Shown here: positions 5,301 through 12,752 of the stretch, in pieces
How positions within the stretch are numbered: position 1 is the stretch's first letter
Layout of the letters: each line of letters opens with the position of its first letter
NCBI GenBank assembly: GCA_021777365.1
Contig: JAJYDP010000037.1
Location: 1 to 14,996 of the forward strand
Length of the DNA stretch: 14,996 bases
Source of the DNA: Chloroflexota bacterium
Lineage (GTDB): Bacteria; Chloroflexota; Limnocylindria; Limnocylindrales; CSP1-4
Direction: 5' to 3'
Program-made: the position numbers and the translations under genes
Notes under the pieces: model-generated
Seen by the model: only the letters and a program-made list of their open reading frames with translations
The model's database searches: none
What the model was told of the DNA's origin: nothing

Positions 5301-7694
5301 ATGAACCACGAACCTGGAACGCCCGACGGGATCGGATCATGGGGCCGGCGTGTGGGTGGGCTTCCGCGGGTCACCGGGGAGTTCGCCTTCGGGACGGATC
5401 TCCATGTCGAGGGCATGCTCGAGGGCGCGGTCGTGCGGAGCCCGCACGCGCATGCGCGGATCGTCGCGATCGACGCCACGCGCGCCCGGCGGATGCCCGG
5501 GGTGCGCGCCGTGCTCACGGCGGACCAGCTTCCTGCGAAGCGCACGTACGGCCTCGAGTTCGACGACCAGCCGGTGCTCGCCGCCGACCGCGTCCGTTAC
5601 GAGGGTGAGCCGGTGGTCGCAATCGCGGCCGACACCCACGCCCAGGCACGCGCCGCCGCGTCGGCCGTCAGGATCGAATATGAAGCTCTGCCGGCGGTCA
5701 CCGACATGGAAACCGCGCTCGATCCGGGGGCCCCGGCGCTCCACGCATGGGGCAACGTGATCCGCCATCTGCGGATCGAGCACGGCGACCCCGAGGCGCA
5801 AGCCGAGGTGTGGGTGGAGGGCTTTTACGAGACCGCCATGCAGGACCAGGCGGCGCTCGGGCCGGAGGCCGCGTTGGCCGTCCCCGCTCCAGACGGCTCG
5901 ATGGACCTGTACGTCATGACGCAGTGGCTGCACGTCGACCTCCACCAGGTCGCCCCGTGCCTGGGTCTGCCCGAAGAGCGGGTCCACCTGCACCTCACCG
6001 GCGTGGGCGGCGCCTTCGGCTCGCGGGAAGATGTCAACCTGGAGATCCTGGCCGGGGTGCTCGCCCAACGGACGGGACGCCCCGTCAAGCTGGTCAACAC
6101 CCGGGCCGAGTCATTCCGGGGCCATGTCCATCGTCACCCCTCCCGGTACTGGGTACGGCACGGCGCCGCGCGTGACGGTCGGCTCGTGGCCGTCCGGGTG
6201 CGAGCGCTCCTGGATGGCGGCGCATACACCTCGTCCACGCCGGCCGTCCTCTCCAATGCGGCCGCCTTTGCCACCGGCCCGTACGAGGTGCCCAACGCCC
6301 TGATCGAGGCGACCGCCGTCTACACGAACAACCCTCCCTGCGGCGCCATGCGCGGGTTCGGCTCGCCCCAGCCCTGCTTTGCCTACGAGTCCCAGATGGA
6401 CAAGCTGGCACGCGCGCTCCAGATGGATCCGGTGGAGCTCCGTCTGAAGAACGCCGTCCATCCCGGATCGGTGTTCCCGACCGGGCAGGTCATCACCGGT
6501 GAAGCCCCGGTGGCGGAGCTCCTCGAACGCTGCCGAGCGCTCCCGCTGCCGGAGGAGCCGGTCGTGCGGACCACGAGCTCTCTGCCGGGGGGCCTGGGCA
6601 ACGTCACCCATGGTGAGGGGATCCGGAGAGGTGTCGGATACGCGCTGGGGTTCAAGAACATCGGCTACAGCGAAGGGTTCGACGACTCCTGCGAGGCGAG
6701 AGTGACGTTGTCAACCGGAGCCGAGGGACCGCTCGTCGAAATGCACAGCGCCGCGGTCGACTCGGGCCAGGGGCTGGCCACGGTGCTGGTGCAGGTCGCA
6801 CGCACCGAGCTCGGGGTGCGCGCGGTGACACTCCACGAGGCCGATACGACCGTGGGTTCCGCCGGCTCGAGTTCGGCGTCACGGCAGACGGTCATGTCGA
6901 GCGGCGCCGTCCAGCTGGCCTGCGAGGCCGTCCGCGAGGAGCTGTTCGGCCGGGTGCGGGCCGTGCCTGGCCTGCGGGACGCGCCCCTCTCACTGCGGGA
7001 GGGCCGGATTCTGGCCGACGGCGTGCCCGTGGCTCGCCTGGAGGACTTCCTCGAGGCACCGGTCGTCGCGACACGGGTCTTCCACCACCGTCCCACGCAG
7101 CCGCTCGACGAGCACGGCCAGGGCGACGCTCATCCGTTCTTCGCCTTCGTCGCCGAGCGGGCCGTGGTCGACGTGGATGTGCAGCTCGGCCTGGCCCGCG
7201 TGGTCCAGCTGGCGGCCGTCGAGGACGTGGGACGAGCGATCAACCCGCAGGGCCTGGAAGGCCAGGTCGAGGGGGGTCTCGCCATCGGCATGGGCCACGC
7301 GCTGATGGAAGAGGTCCAGCTGAAGGAGGGACTCATGCGCAACGCCTCCTTCACCGACTACCTCATCCCCACGTTCCTCGACGTGCCGCCGATCCTCTCC
7401 GAACTGGTGGAGCACGCGGAGCCGGGGGTGCCCTACGGCGCCAAGGGGGTCGGCGAGGTGCCCACCATCGCGGCCACGGTCGCGGTGGTCAACGCACTGC
7501 GGGCTGCCACCGGGAGGGAGCTCAACCGCGTCCCCGTCCGACCGGACGACCTTGCCGGCATCGCCCCGCCCGTCACCAGCGCCGAGCCGCCGCCCTCGCC
7601 ATCGGTCCCCGGTCCGCGGCCCGTGCTGGAGTACCACGGCCGCGGAGGCGGCCAGGGCGACCTGATGTCTCAGGTGGTGTCGGCGCGAGCCTGA
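5301..7694 (+). CDS. Molybdopterin-binding catalytic subunit, xanthine dehydrogenase family
   Basis: Large subunit of 797 residues. It starts with the family pattern RRVGGLPRVTGEFAFGTDL (about 16-34). Active-site and cofactor motifs are GGAFGSRE (Glu243, the position of bovine XO Glu802), CGAMRGFGSPQ (Arg351, the position of XO Arg880 in AFRGFGxPQ) and GAKGVGE (Glu719, the catalytic base, XO Glu1261). These indicate a purine-type or related N-heterocycle hydroxylase. The CO dehydrogenase signature loops AYxCSFR (form I) and AYRGAGR (form II) are absent, although the gene order resembles coxMSL. The last 35 residues are a Pro/Gly-rich extension. ATG at 5301 has GAGGA (5289-5293) 7 nt upstream. 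The exact substrate (xanthine, hypoxanthine, nicotinate, aldehyde) cannot be read from the sequence. No maturation gene (XdhC-like) or molybdopterin gene is adjacent. Confidence 0.92.
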   Translation: MNHEPGTPDGIGSWGRRVGGLPRVTGEFAFGTDLHVEGMLEGAVVRSPHAHARIVAIDATRARRMPGVRAVLTADQLPAKRTYGLEFDDQPVLAADRVRYEGEPVVAIAADTHAQARAAASAVRIEYEALPAVTDMETALDPGAPALHAWGNVIRHLRIEHGDPEAQAEVWVEGFYETAMQDQAALGPEAALAVPAPDGSMDLYVMTQWLHVDLHQVAPCLGLPEERVHLHLTGVGGAFGSREDVNLEILAGVLAQRTGRPVKLVNTRAESFRGHVHRHPSRYWVRHGAARDGRLVAVRVRALLDGGAYTSSTPAVLSNAAAFATGPYEVPNALIEATAVYTNNPPCGAMRGFGSPQPCFAYESQMDKLARALQMDPVELRLKNAVHPGSVFPTGQVITGEAPVAELLERCRALPLPEEPVVRTTSSLPGGLGNVTHGEGIRRGVGYALGFKNIGYSEGFDDSCEARVTLSTGAEGPLVEMHSAAVDSGQGLATVLVQVARTELGVRAVTLHEADTTVGSAGSSSASRQTVMSSGAVQLACEAVREELFGRVRAVPGLRDAPLSLREGRILADGVPVARLEDFLEAPVVATRVFHHRPTQPLDEHGQGDAHPFFAFVAERAVVDVDVQLGLARVVQLAAVEDVGRAINPQGLEGQVEGGLAIGMGHALMEEVQLKEGLMRNASFTDYLIPTFLDVPPILSELVEHAEPGVPYGAKGVGEVPTIAATVAVVNALRAATGRELNRVPVRPDDLAGIAPPVTSAEPPPSPSVPGPRPVLEYHGRGGGQGDLMSQVVSARA

Positions 7695-7756
7695 GCTGCG
7701 GAGCTGACGGCCGGACACGACAGCGTGGTGCGAGACCTCGCAGGGCGGAGGTTGAC

Positions 7757-8980
7757 TTGACCGGGCTCGGGAAGACAACCGTGGCGCGGACCACCTCGAC
7801 CGAGCAGTTCTCGGTCCAGGCCACGTTCGTGTTGCTCTACGCCGCCGCGGATCCCGGAGGGTTGATCGCGGAGACCCTGGTCCCGCCGGGGCTCGAAACG
7901 AGCGAATCGGATCTGGCGGTTGAACGGATCGCCCGGATCCAGGAGACCGAACGGCGCATGCTGGGGGATCGCTACCGGCGGGCGCAGCGCGTCAGCCGTC
8001 GCGTGGTTGGCCGCCTGCCGCTTGGCAACGTGATCAAGGGCGAACTCGTCGCCGACGTGTATCGCGTGACCCACATCTCCGGGGCGTCAGCATGGGAGGT
8101 GTGGCTCACCGCGCCGACGCAGCCGTTGAGCGTATCGGACTGGATCGCCCTGCTGAGTTTCACCACCGAAGGGAGCCTCGCCGCCCGGATCTGGCTTGCC
8201 CTCGTGGCTGCGCCGGGCGGTCCAGAGGGCGGCCAGTCCGAAGCGCCGGAACTCTACCTGCCCTTCAGCATCCTGCGTGTCCCGGACCATGATCTCGCCA
8301 CGATCCTCGCCCAGTTGGGCACCGACCTGGTGCGGCTGGTGCACCTCGACGGCTCGCGGGAGCCCTTCAAGCGGAGCTTCGTCGCGCACGAGCTGGCTCA
8401 GGACTTCTGTCTCCGGGAGGGCGGCCTGTCGCTGCTTTCGCCGCGCAGTGCCCTCGACCTGCATTGTGGGCCCACAGCCCTGGAGCAAGCGGCACTGCCG
8501 CTTCTGATCACGCTGGAACTCCTGGCCCTCGAGCGTGCGGCGCTGCGGGGGTTCCACGAGCGACTGGTGGGCGAACGCACCAAACGTCTCGACGAGCTCC
8601 TGCAGCTCAAGCGCGATGTCGCGGACGGGCTGGAGGAGTACTACGGGGCGCTGGCAGTCGGTAATGTCTTCAGCGCCCAGGCGACCGCGCTCGGCCAGTC
8701 GCTGCTGGGGATCGACGACCTGCATCGATCGGTCCTCGGCCGGCTTGACACGGTAACCTTCGGCATCACGACGAGGCTCGAGCAGAGGACGAACCGGGTC
8801 AGCCTGTGGCTGGCGATCCTGTTTGGCGCGATCGGCACCGGCTTCTTGGCCGAGGCGATCGCGACCTGGTACTACCATGACGCGAGCGCTCTGGGCAGCG
8901 TTATCGCGTGGGCGGCCGGCGGTACGCTCTCGACTGCGCTCGTGATCTTTCTGCTATTCCGCATCATGACGCGTGAATAA
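7757..8980 (+). CDS. Hypothetical protein with two C-terminal membrane helices
   Basis: Protein of 407 residues that I do not recognise. A long soluble part is rich in charged helices. Residues about 255-305 (ALERAALRGFHERL...) look like extended amphipathic or coiled-coil helices. Two hydrophobic helices follow at about 348-373 and 381-403, joined by a short loop (HDASALG), and the protein ends in RIMTRE. This bulk-soluble plus C-terminal hairpin layout recalls CorA-like or RMD1/DUF155-type membrane proteins, but no GMN motif is present and I do not claim either family. Start TTG at 7757 is supported by GGAGG (7747-7751) 5 nt upstream; GTG at 7781 is an alternative. It lies 62 nt after the molybdenum subunit on the same strand and may be co-transcribed. 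No diagnostic motif for function. Confidence 0.75.
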   Translation: MTGLGKTTVARTTSTEQFSVQATFVLLYAAADPGGLIAETLVPPGLETSESDLAVERIARIQETERRMLGDRYRRAQRVSRRVVGRLPLGNVIKGELVADVYRVTHISGASAWEVWLTAPTQPLSVSDWIALLSFTTEGSLAARIWLALVAAPGGPEGGQSEAPELYLPFSILRVPDHDLATILAQLGTDLVRLVHLDGSREPFKRSFVAHELAQDFCLREGGLSLLSPRSALDLHCGPTALEQAALPLLITLELLALERAALRGFHERLVGERTKRLDELLQLKRDVADGLEEYYGALAVGNVFSAQATALGQSLLGIDDLHRSVLGRLDTVTFGITTRLEQRTNRVSLWLAILFGAIGTGFLAEAIATWYYHDASALGSVIAWAAGGTLSTALVIFLLFRIMTRE

Positions 8981-9164
8981 GTCAGGGCGCCGCCCGCTGA
9001 ACGTTGCGTTAACGAGTAGACGTGCGCGGGTGGGTGGAGCGATCACCTCGGGCGCTCGACTCGGCTCGTCGTGGCGCTGTCCGGGGGCGTCCCGATCGCC
9101 CCTCGCACTCTTTCGATGACGAGCTCACTCCGCCCTGGCGGGCGGTGGGGTGTGGCGCGCACGC

Positions 9165-9196
9165 CCCTCGAGCCGGCGAGGGTCAGGCCCGCCTGA
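9165..9196 (-). terminator. Tandem hairpins after the P-type ATPase operon
   Basis: Immediately after the ATPase stop (minus strand) lie two hairpins: TCAGG (9183-9187) with CCTGA (9192-9196), and CCCTCG (9165-9170) with CGAGGG (9177-9182), loop AGCCGG. There is no T-run on the minus strand, so this is a GC-rich, non-canonical terminator or mRNA end stabiliser. The rest of 8981-9164, between convergent genes, shows no gene or further clear signal. Confidence 0.4.
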
Positions 9197-11593
9197 TCAC
9201 TCCGCGGAGACCAGCGGCGCGCCGGTAGAGGGCTCTGCGGCGCCCCTCAGGACGATCTTCAGGACGTCGGCAACGAACAGGAAGGCCAGCGCCAGCAACA
9301 GGACGCCGGCCGCCAGCAGCGGCGAGATCGGCGCCATCAGCCAGCCCAGGGTCGCCAGGACGGTGACCACGACGACGTCGAGCAACGTGGCGGCCAGGTG
9401 CCGGCGTGCCGGATGAGGCGGCTCCCAGAAGAAGCCGTCGCCACGCGTCACATACAGGACCGCCTGGCCGGCGCTGACCACCAGCCACAGGAACAGGAGC
9501 GTCTGGGTCTGGGCCGCAGCCAGTCGCAAGACGTTCGAGGCGACCCAGAAGATGGCGAGGTTCAGCGAGAGGGAAAGGATGGCGAGACCGGCACCGGCGG
9601 CCATCAGCGGGCGAAGAGCCCATCGGTCCGGCTGGGCCGATGGAGCGACCTGGTCCATCGCCACGGACATCGTCACGAAGTTCCCCAGCAGCATCAGGAT
9701 GACGATCTGCAGGGGTGTCAGCACGAACGTGCCGAGGAGGATCACCCCCAGGGCGAAGAAGATGGGCGTGCTGAGCTTCATGGAGATCATGGTCAGGACG
9801 AAGCTCTGCATCCGCTTGAAGATGCGACGGCTGCCCTCGATCGCCGTGACGATCTCGCCGAGCCCGGGTCGCGTCAGGACGAGGCTTGCGGCGGCTTTCG
9901 CGACGTCCGTCGCGCTGGATACCGCGATCCCCACCTCCGCCAGCCGCAGGGCCGGTGCGTCGTTCACCCCGTCCCCGGTCATCCCGACCACGTGGCCCGC
10001 CTTCTGGAGCGCCGCGACGAGCCGGAACTTGTCCTCCGGGAAGACCCCGGGGTAGATGCCGAACCGGGCGAGCGTCGCCGGATCCAGGTCCTCGCGGATC
10101 GTGCCCGGGGGAGCCACCTCACCGCTGATTCCGACCCTGGTCGCGACCGCCCGGGCGGTCGCCTCCCCGTCGCCGGTGACGAGCAGGACGCGCACGCCGC
10201 GCTTGCGCAACTGTGCGACGAGCGGCGCCGAATCGGAGCGCACCGGATCGCCCAGCCCGATCAGGCCAGCAACCCGGAGGGCGGATTCCGTGCCGCTCGC
10301 GACCGCCAGCACGCGTGAGCCATCAGCCGACAGCCGATCGACCTCGGGGGCGATCTCCGACCATGCGGCGTGGGCGAGGCCGGCGATCGTCGACGGCTCC
10401 CCCTTGACGATCCGGACGACCCGATCGGCCTGCCGGATCGACCCCTCCGATCGTTTGGTGCTCGGATCGAACGGGACGAAGTCCAGCCTCGAGGCCGGAT
10501 CGGGAAGGACGGCGCGCTCGCGTGCGCCGCGGAGGATGGCGAGATCGAGCGGATCCTGGGTGGCCTGATCCGACGCCGTCGCGGCCAGGCGAAGCAAGTC
10601 GTCGGAGGTCGTCGGCGGGAACGGCGCCAGCCCTGCGACGGTGAGCTGGTTCTCGGTCAGCGTGCCGGTCTTGTCGAGACACAGCACGTCCATGGACGCC
10701 GCATCCTCGACCGCCGAGAGCCGAGTCACGAGGACCCCCTTGTCGGCAAGTCCGCGCGCGCCGAGCGCGGCTGACATGGTGAACATCATGGGGAGCGCGA
10801 CCGGGACCGAGGTGACGATGAGCATCGCCCCGAACGGCAGCAGTTCGGAGAGGGGTGTGCCTCGGACGATCATGGTCGCGATTGCCACGAGGGCCAGGAT
10901 CACCACCACCGCACCGAGGTACTCGGCGACCCTGACGATCAGGGTCTCGGTACGGCGGGGCGGCTGGGCAACCCGCACCAGCTCGGCCGTCTTTCCGAAG
11001 TACGATCCGGCACCCGTCGCTGTGACGATGCCACTCGCCTCCCCGCGGGCCACCAGCGCGCCGGCATAGGCCGTGCTTCCGGCACGCGTTTCCACGGGGA
11101 GCGTTTCGCCGGTCAGCTGCGATTGATCGGCCTGGATCTCCCCGTCGGTGAGCTGCATGTCAGCCGGCACGATGTCGCCGACCCGCAGGTGGAGGACGTC
11201 CCCGGGCACCACCTGATGGGCCGGGATCACCTGCCAGCGGCCGTCGCGCAACGCCCGAGCGGTGACGGTCAGGCGGCCGCGCAGCAATGCGACAGCCTGC
11301 TGCGCCCGGGTCTCCTGGGAGAATGCGAGATATGCGTTGAACACGAGGAGCGCGGCGATGATGGCCGCGTCCAGCCATCTGCCCATGACCAGGTCGGTGA
11401 CCAGGGCGAACTCGAGCATCCAGGGGATCACGCCCCAGAACTTGCGAAGCAACGTCTGGACGCCGGGCGGCCCCGCCGGGACAACCGCGTTCGGCCCGTA
11501 CTCGAGCAGGCGGCTGTCCGCTTCCGCGCTCGTGAGGCCGCCTGCGTTCGGTGCGCCGGGGGCCCCGGTCGAGACGGCCCCTTCGGTGATCAT
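9197..11593 (-). CDS. P3A-type (plasma-membrane proton-efflux-like) P-type ATPase with Asn at the proton-carrier position
   Basis: Full-length P-type ATPase of 798 residues in the cell membrane. Seen motifs: actuator TGET (Glu163), PVALP in M4, phosphorylation motif DKTGTLT (Asp307), hinge GDGVNDAP (Asp541), and M5-M10 at the C-terminus. The N-terminal GLT-x2-EA-x8-YGPNAV and the M4 PxALP pattern point to the P3A (H+-ATPase) group; there is no heavy-metal-binding domain and no CPx motif, so it is not a copper or zinc pump. In M6 the sequence is LLGNFVTM, with Asn638 (codon 9680-9682) where AHA2 has Asp684 and the truncated paralogue at the left edge has Asp. It is last in the leftward operon, 9 nt after the flavoreductase. 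The ATG at 11593 has a weak ribosome binding site. Ion specificity is uncertain because of Asn638. Confidence 0.94.
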   Translation of the reverse strand: MITEGAVSTGAPGAPNAGGLTSAEADSRLLEYGPNAVVPAGPPGVQTLLRKFWGVIPWMLEFALVTDLVMGRWLDAAIIAALLVFNAYLAFSQETRAQQAVALLRGRLTVTARALRDGRWQVIPAHQVVPGDVLHLRVGDIVPADMQLTDGEIQADQSQLTGETLPVETRAGSTAYAGALVARGEASGIVTATGAGSYFGKTAELVRVAQPPRRTETLIVRVAEYLGAVVVILALVAIATMIVRGTPLSELLPFGAMLIVTSVPVALPMMFTMSAALGARGLADKGVLVTRLSAVEDAASMDVLCLDKTGTLTENQLTVAGLAPFPPTTSDDLLRLAATASDQATQDPLDLAILRGARERAVLPDPASRLDFVPFDPSTKRSEGSIRQADRVVRIVKGEPSTIAGLAHAAWSEIAPEVDRLSADGSRVLAVASGTESALRVAGLIGLGDPVRSDSAPLVAQLRKRGVRVLLVTGDGEATARAVATRVGISGEVAPPGTIREDLDPATLARFGIYPGVFPEDKFRLVAALQKAGHVVGMTGDGVNDAPALRLAEVGIAVSSATDVAKAAASLVLTRPGLGEIVTAIEGSRRIFKRMQSFVLTMISMKLSTPIFFALGVILLGTFVLTPLQIVILMLLGNFVTMSVAMDQVAPSAQPDRWALRPLMAAGAGLAILSLSLNLAIFWVASNVLRLAAAQTQTLLFLWLVVSAGQAVLYVTRGDGFFWEPPHPARRHLAATLLDVVVVTVLATLGWLMAPISPLLAAGVLLLALAFLFVADVLKIVLRGAAEPSTGAPLVSAE

Positions 11594-11602
11594 CGGGGTG
11601 GC

Positions 11603-12706
11603 TCACACGCCGTAGGAGTCGGCGAAGATCTGCTCGCTGGCCACGCCGCGCGCCTGCAGGGACGCGATGCTGTCCGCGACCGTGATCCGCGGTCCCGCCA
11701 CGTAGGCGTCATACGCCGAGAGGTCCGCTGCGGACTCACGGACGGCGTCGGAGACACGACCGACGGCGATTCCTGCTCCGAGGGGCGCCACGAAGGCGGC
11801 GTCGAAGGTGCGCGCGACGAGCGTGACCTGCAGGTTCGGATCCCTGCGCAGCCAGCTCGCGATGGCGTCCAGGTCGTAGAAATCGCTCGAGGCGGTCGCT
11901 CCCCAGTAGAGGCGGATCTGGCGCTTCGGGAACATGGCCAGCTGCTGCTCGATGAGGGCCTTCATCGGGGCGAAGCCCGTGCCGCGCGCCACGAACACCA
12001 GCGGCCGGTCGGGCGAGGAGCGCATGGTGAACGCACCCAGCGGGCCGCGGGCGGTGACCACGTCACCGACTTTCGCCTGCTCAAACGCCCAGCCGGACAG
12101 GCGCCCACCCTCGATCTTCTTGATCTGCAGCTCGACCGAACCGTCGGCACTCGGCGCGTTGCCGATCGAGTACGCCCGCGACATCCAGTCGGTGCCGGGC
12201 ACCCAGATCTCGACGTACTGGCCCGGCGTGAATTCGCACATGCAGTCCTCGGGCCGGTGCGGCTTCAGGAGGAACAGGCGGGTCGCCGCGCCGACCTCGC
12301 GGATCTCGCGGATCTCGAGCTGGATCAGGCGGTCCGGGTGCGGGAGCACGTCCACGATCGAGATCTGCTCGCGGCGCGCCAGCAGCTCGTCCTCGATCGC
12401 GTGGCGCACCTCGGGCCGCAGCTCCAGATCCAGCACGACCTGGGGCGGGGGGAAGCTGATGGCGTTGGCCGGACACGTACTCGCACACGTCCGGCAGCCG
12501 ACCATGCAGTGCATCGGGTCGGCCACCACCGCCTTCTTCCGATCGAAGTCGAAGCGATAGACGCTGCGCGAACAGCTGATCACGCACGTGCCGCATCCGA
12601 TGCAGACGTCGGGGTCCACCGTGGGGAACCACGGGATCTCGCTGCGCGGGATCCCGTGCCACGGCTTGGAGAACTTGTCCTGGGGCGTGACGGGCGACTC
12701 GGTCAT
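11603..12706 (-). CDS. Dicluster ferredoxin fused to an FAD/NAD(P)H ferredoxin-reductase module
   Basis: Fusion of 367 residues. Residues 16-85 form a ferredoxin domain with the signature WHGIPRSEIPWFPTVDP, then C35-x2-C38-x2-C41-x3-C45 and C67-x3-C71-x2-C74-x3-C78-P: all eight ligands. Residues about 115-230 are the flavin domain with R177-A-Y-S, the RxYS FAD-binding motif. The nicotinamide domain has GTGFAP (242-247), and VAGP near the end replaces the more usual CGP. Expected reaction: electron transfer between NAD(P)H and a ferredoxin partner, in the phenol-hydroxylase-reductase/FNR superfamily, but with a bacterial 8Fe domain in place of the usual 2Fe-2S domain. ATG at 12706 has a GAGGGAG ribosome binding site 8 nt upstream. 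It lies between chrA and the ATPase, 9 nt before the pump. It is the paralogous partner of the small ferredoxin at 1228-1509. Confidence 0.93.
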   Translation of the reverse strand: MTESPVTPQDKFSKPWHGIPRSEIPWFPTVDPDVCIGCGTCVISCSRSVYRFDFDRKKAVVADPMHCMVGCRTCASTCPANAISFPPPQVVLDLELRPEVRHAIEDELLARREQISIVDVLPHPDRLIQLEIREIREVGAATRLFLLKPHRPEDCMCEFTPGQYVEIWVPGTDWMSRAYSIGNAPSADGSVELQIKKIEGGRLSGWAFEQAKVGDVVTARGPLGAFTMRSSPDRPLVFVARGTGFAPMKALIEQQLAMFPKRQIRLYWGATASSDFYDLDAIASWLRRDPNLQVTLVARTFDAAFVAPLGAGIAVGRVSDAVRESAADLSAYDAYVAGPRITVADSIASLQARGVASEQIFADSYGV

Positions 12707-12752
12707 GATCTGAACTCCCTCGGATGGGACAGCCCTCTGGCGGGCGTGTCAA

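Noticed and set aside
3201..5309. A 702-residue open frame on the minus strand opposite the AhpD-like, ArsR and molybdenum enzyme genes
   Set aside because: It is Arg/Pro/Ala-rich low-complexity sequence with no recognisable motif and overlaps genes with clear domain motifs on the plus strand. This is the expected antisense shadow in high-GC DNA.
3939..7694. Carbon monoxide dehydrogenase (CoxMSL) assignment from gene order
   Set aside because: The Mo subunit lacks both CODH active-site loop signatures and instead has xanthine dehydrogenase-type residues.
7757..7780. GLGKTT near the start of the unknown protein read as a P-loop
   Set aside because: Walker A needs G-x4-GK[ST]; the required first Gly is absent, and the segment may be untranslated if GTG at 7781 is used.
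8981..9164. Small gene or RNA in the largest convergent gap
   Set aside because: No start with ribosome binding site, no conserved-looking peptide and no tRNA-like or riboswitch-like structure could be supported.
9197..11593. Heavy-metal (P1B) ATPase partner of the MerR/ArsR regulators
   Set aside because: No CPC/CPx motif in M4 and no N-terminal metal-binding domain; the M4 PVALP and overall length indicate P3A type.
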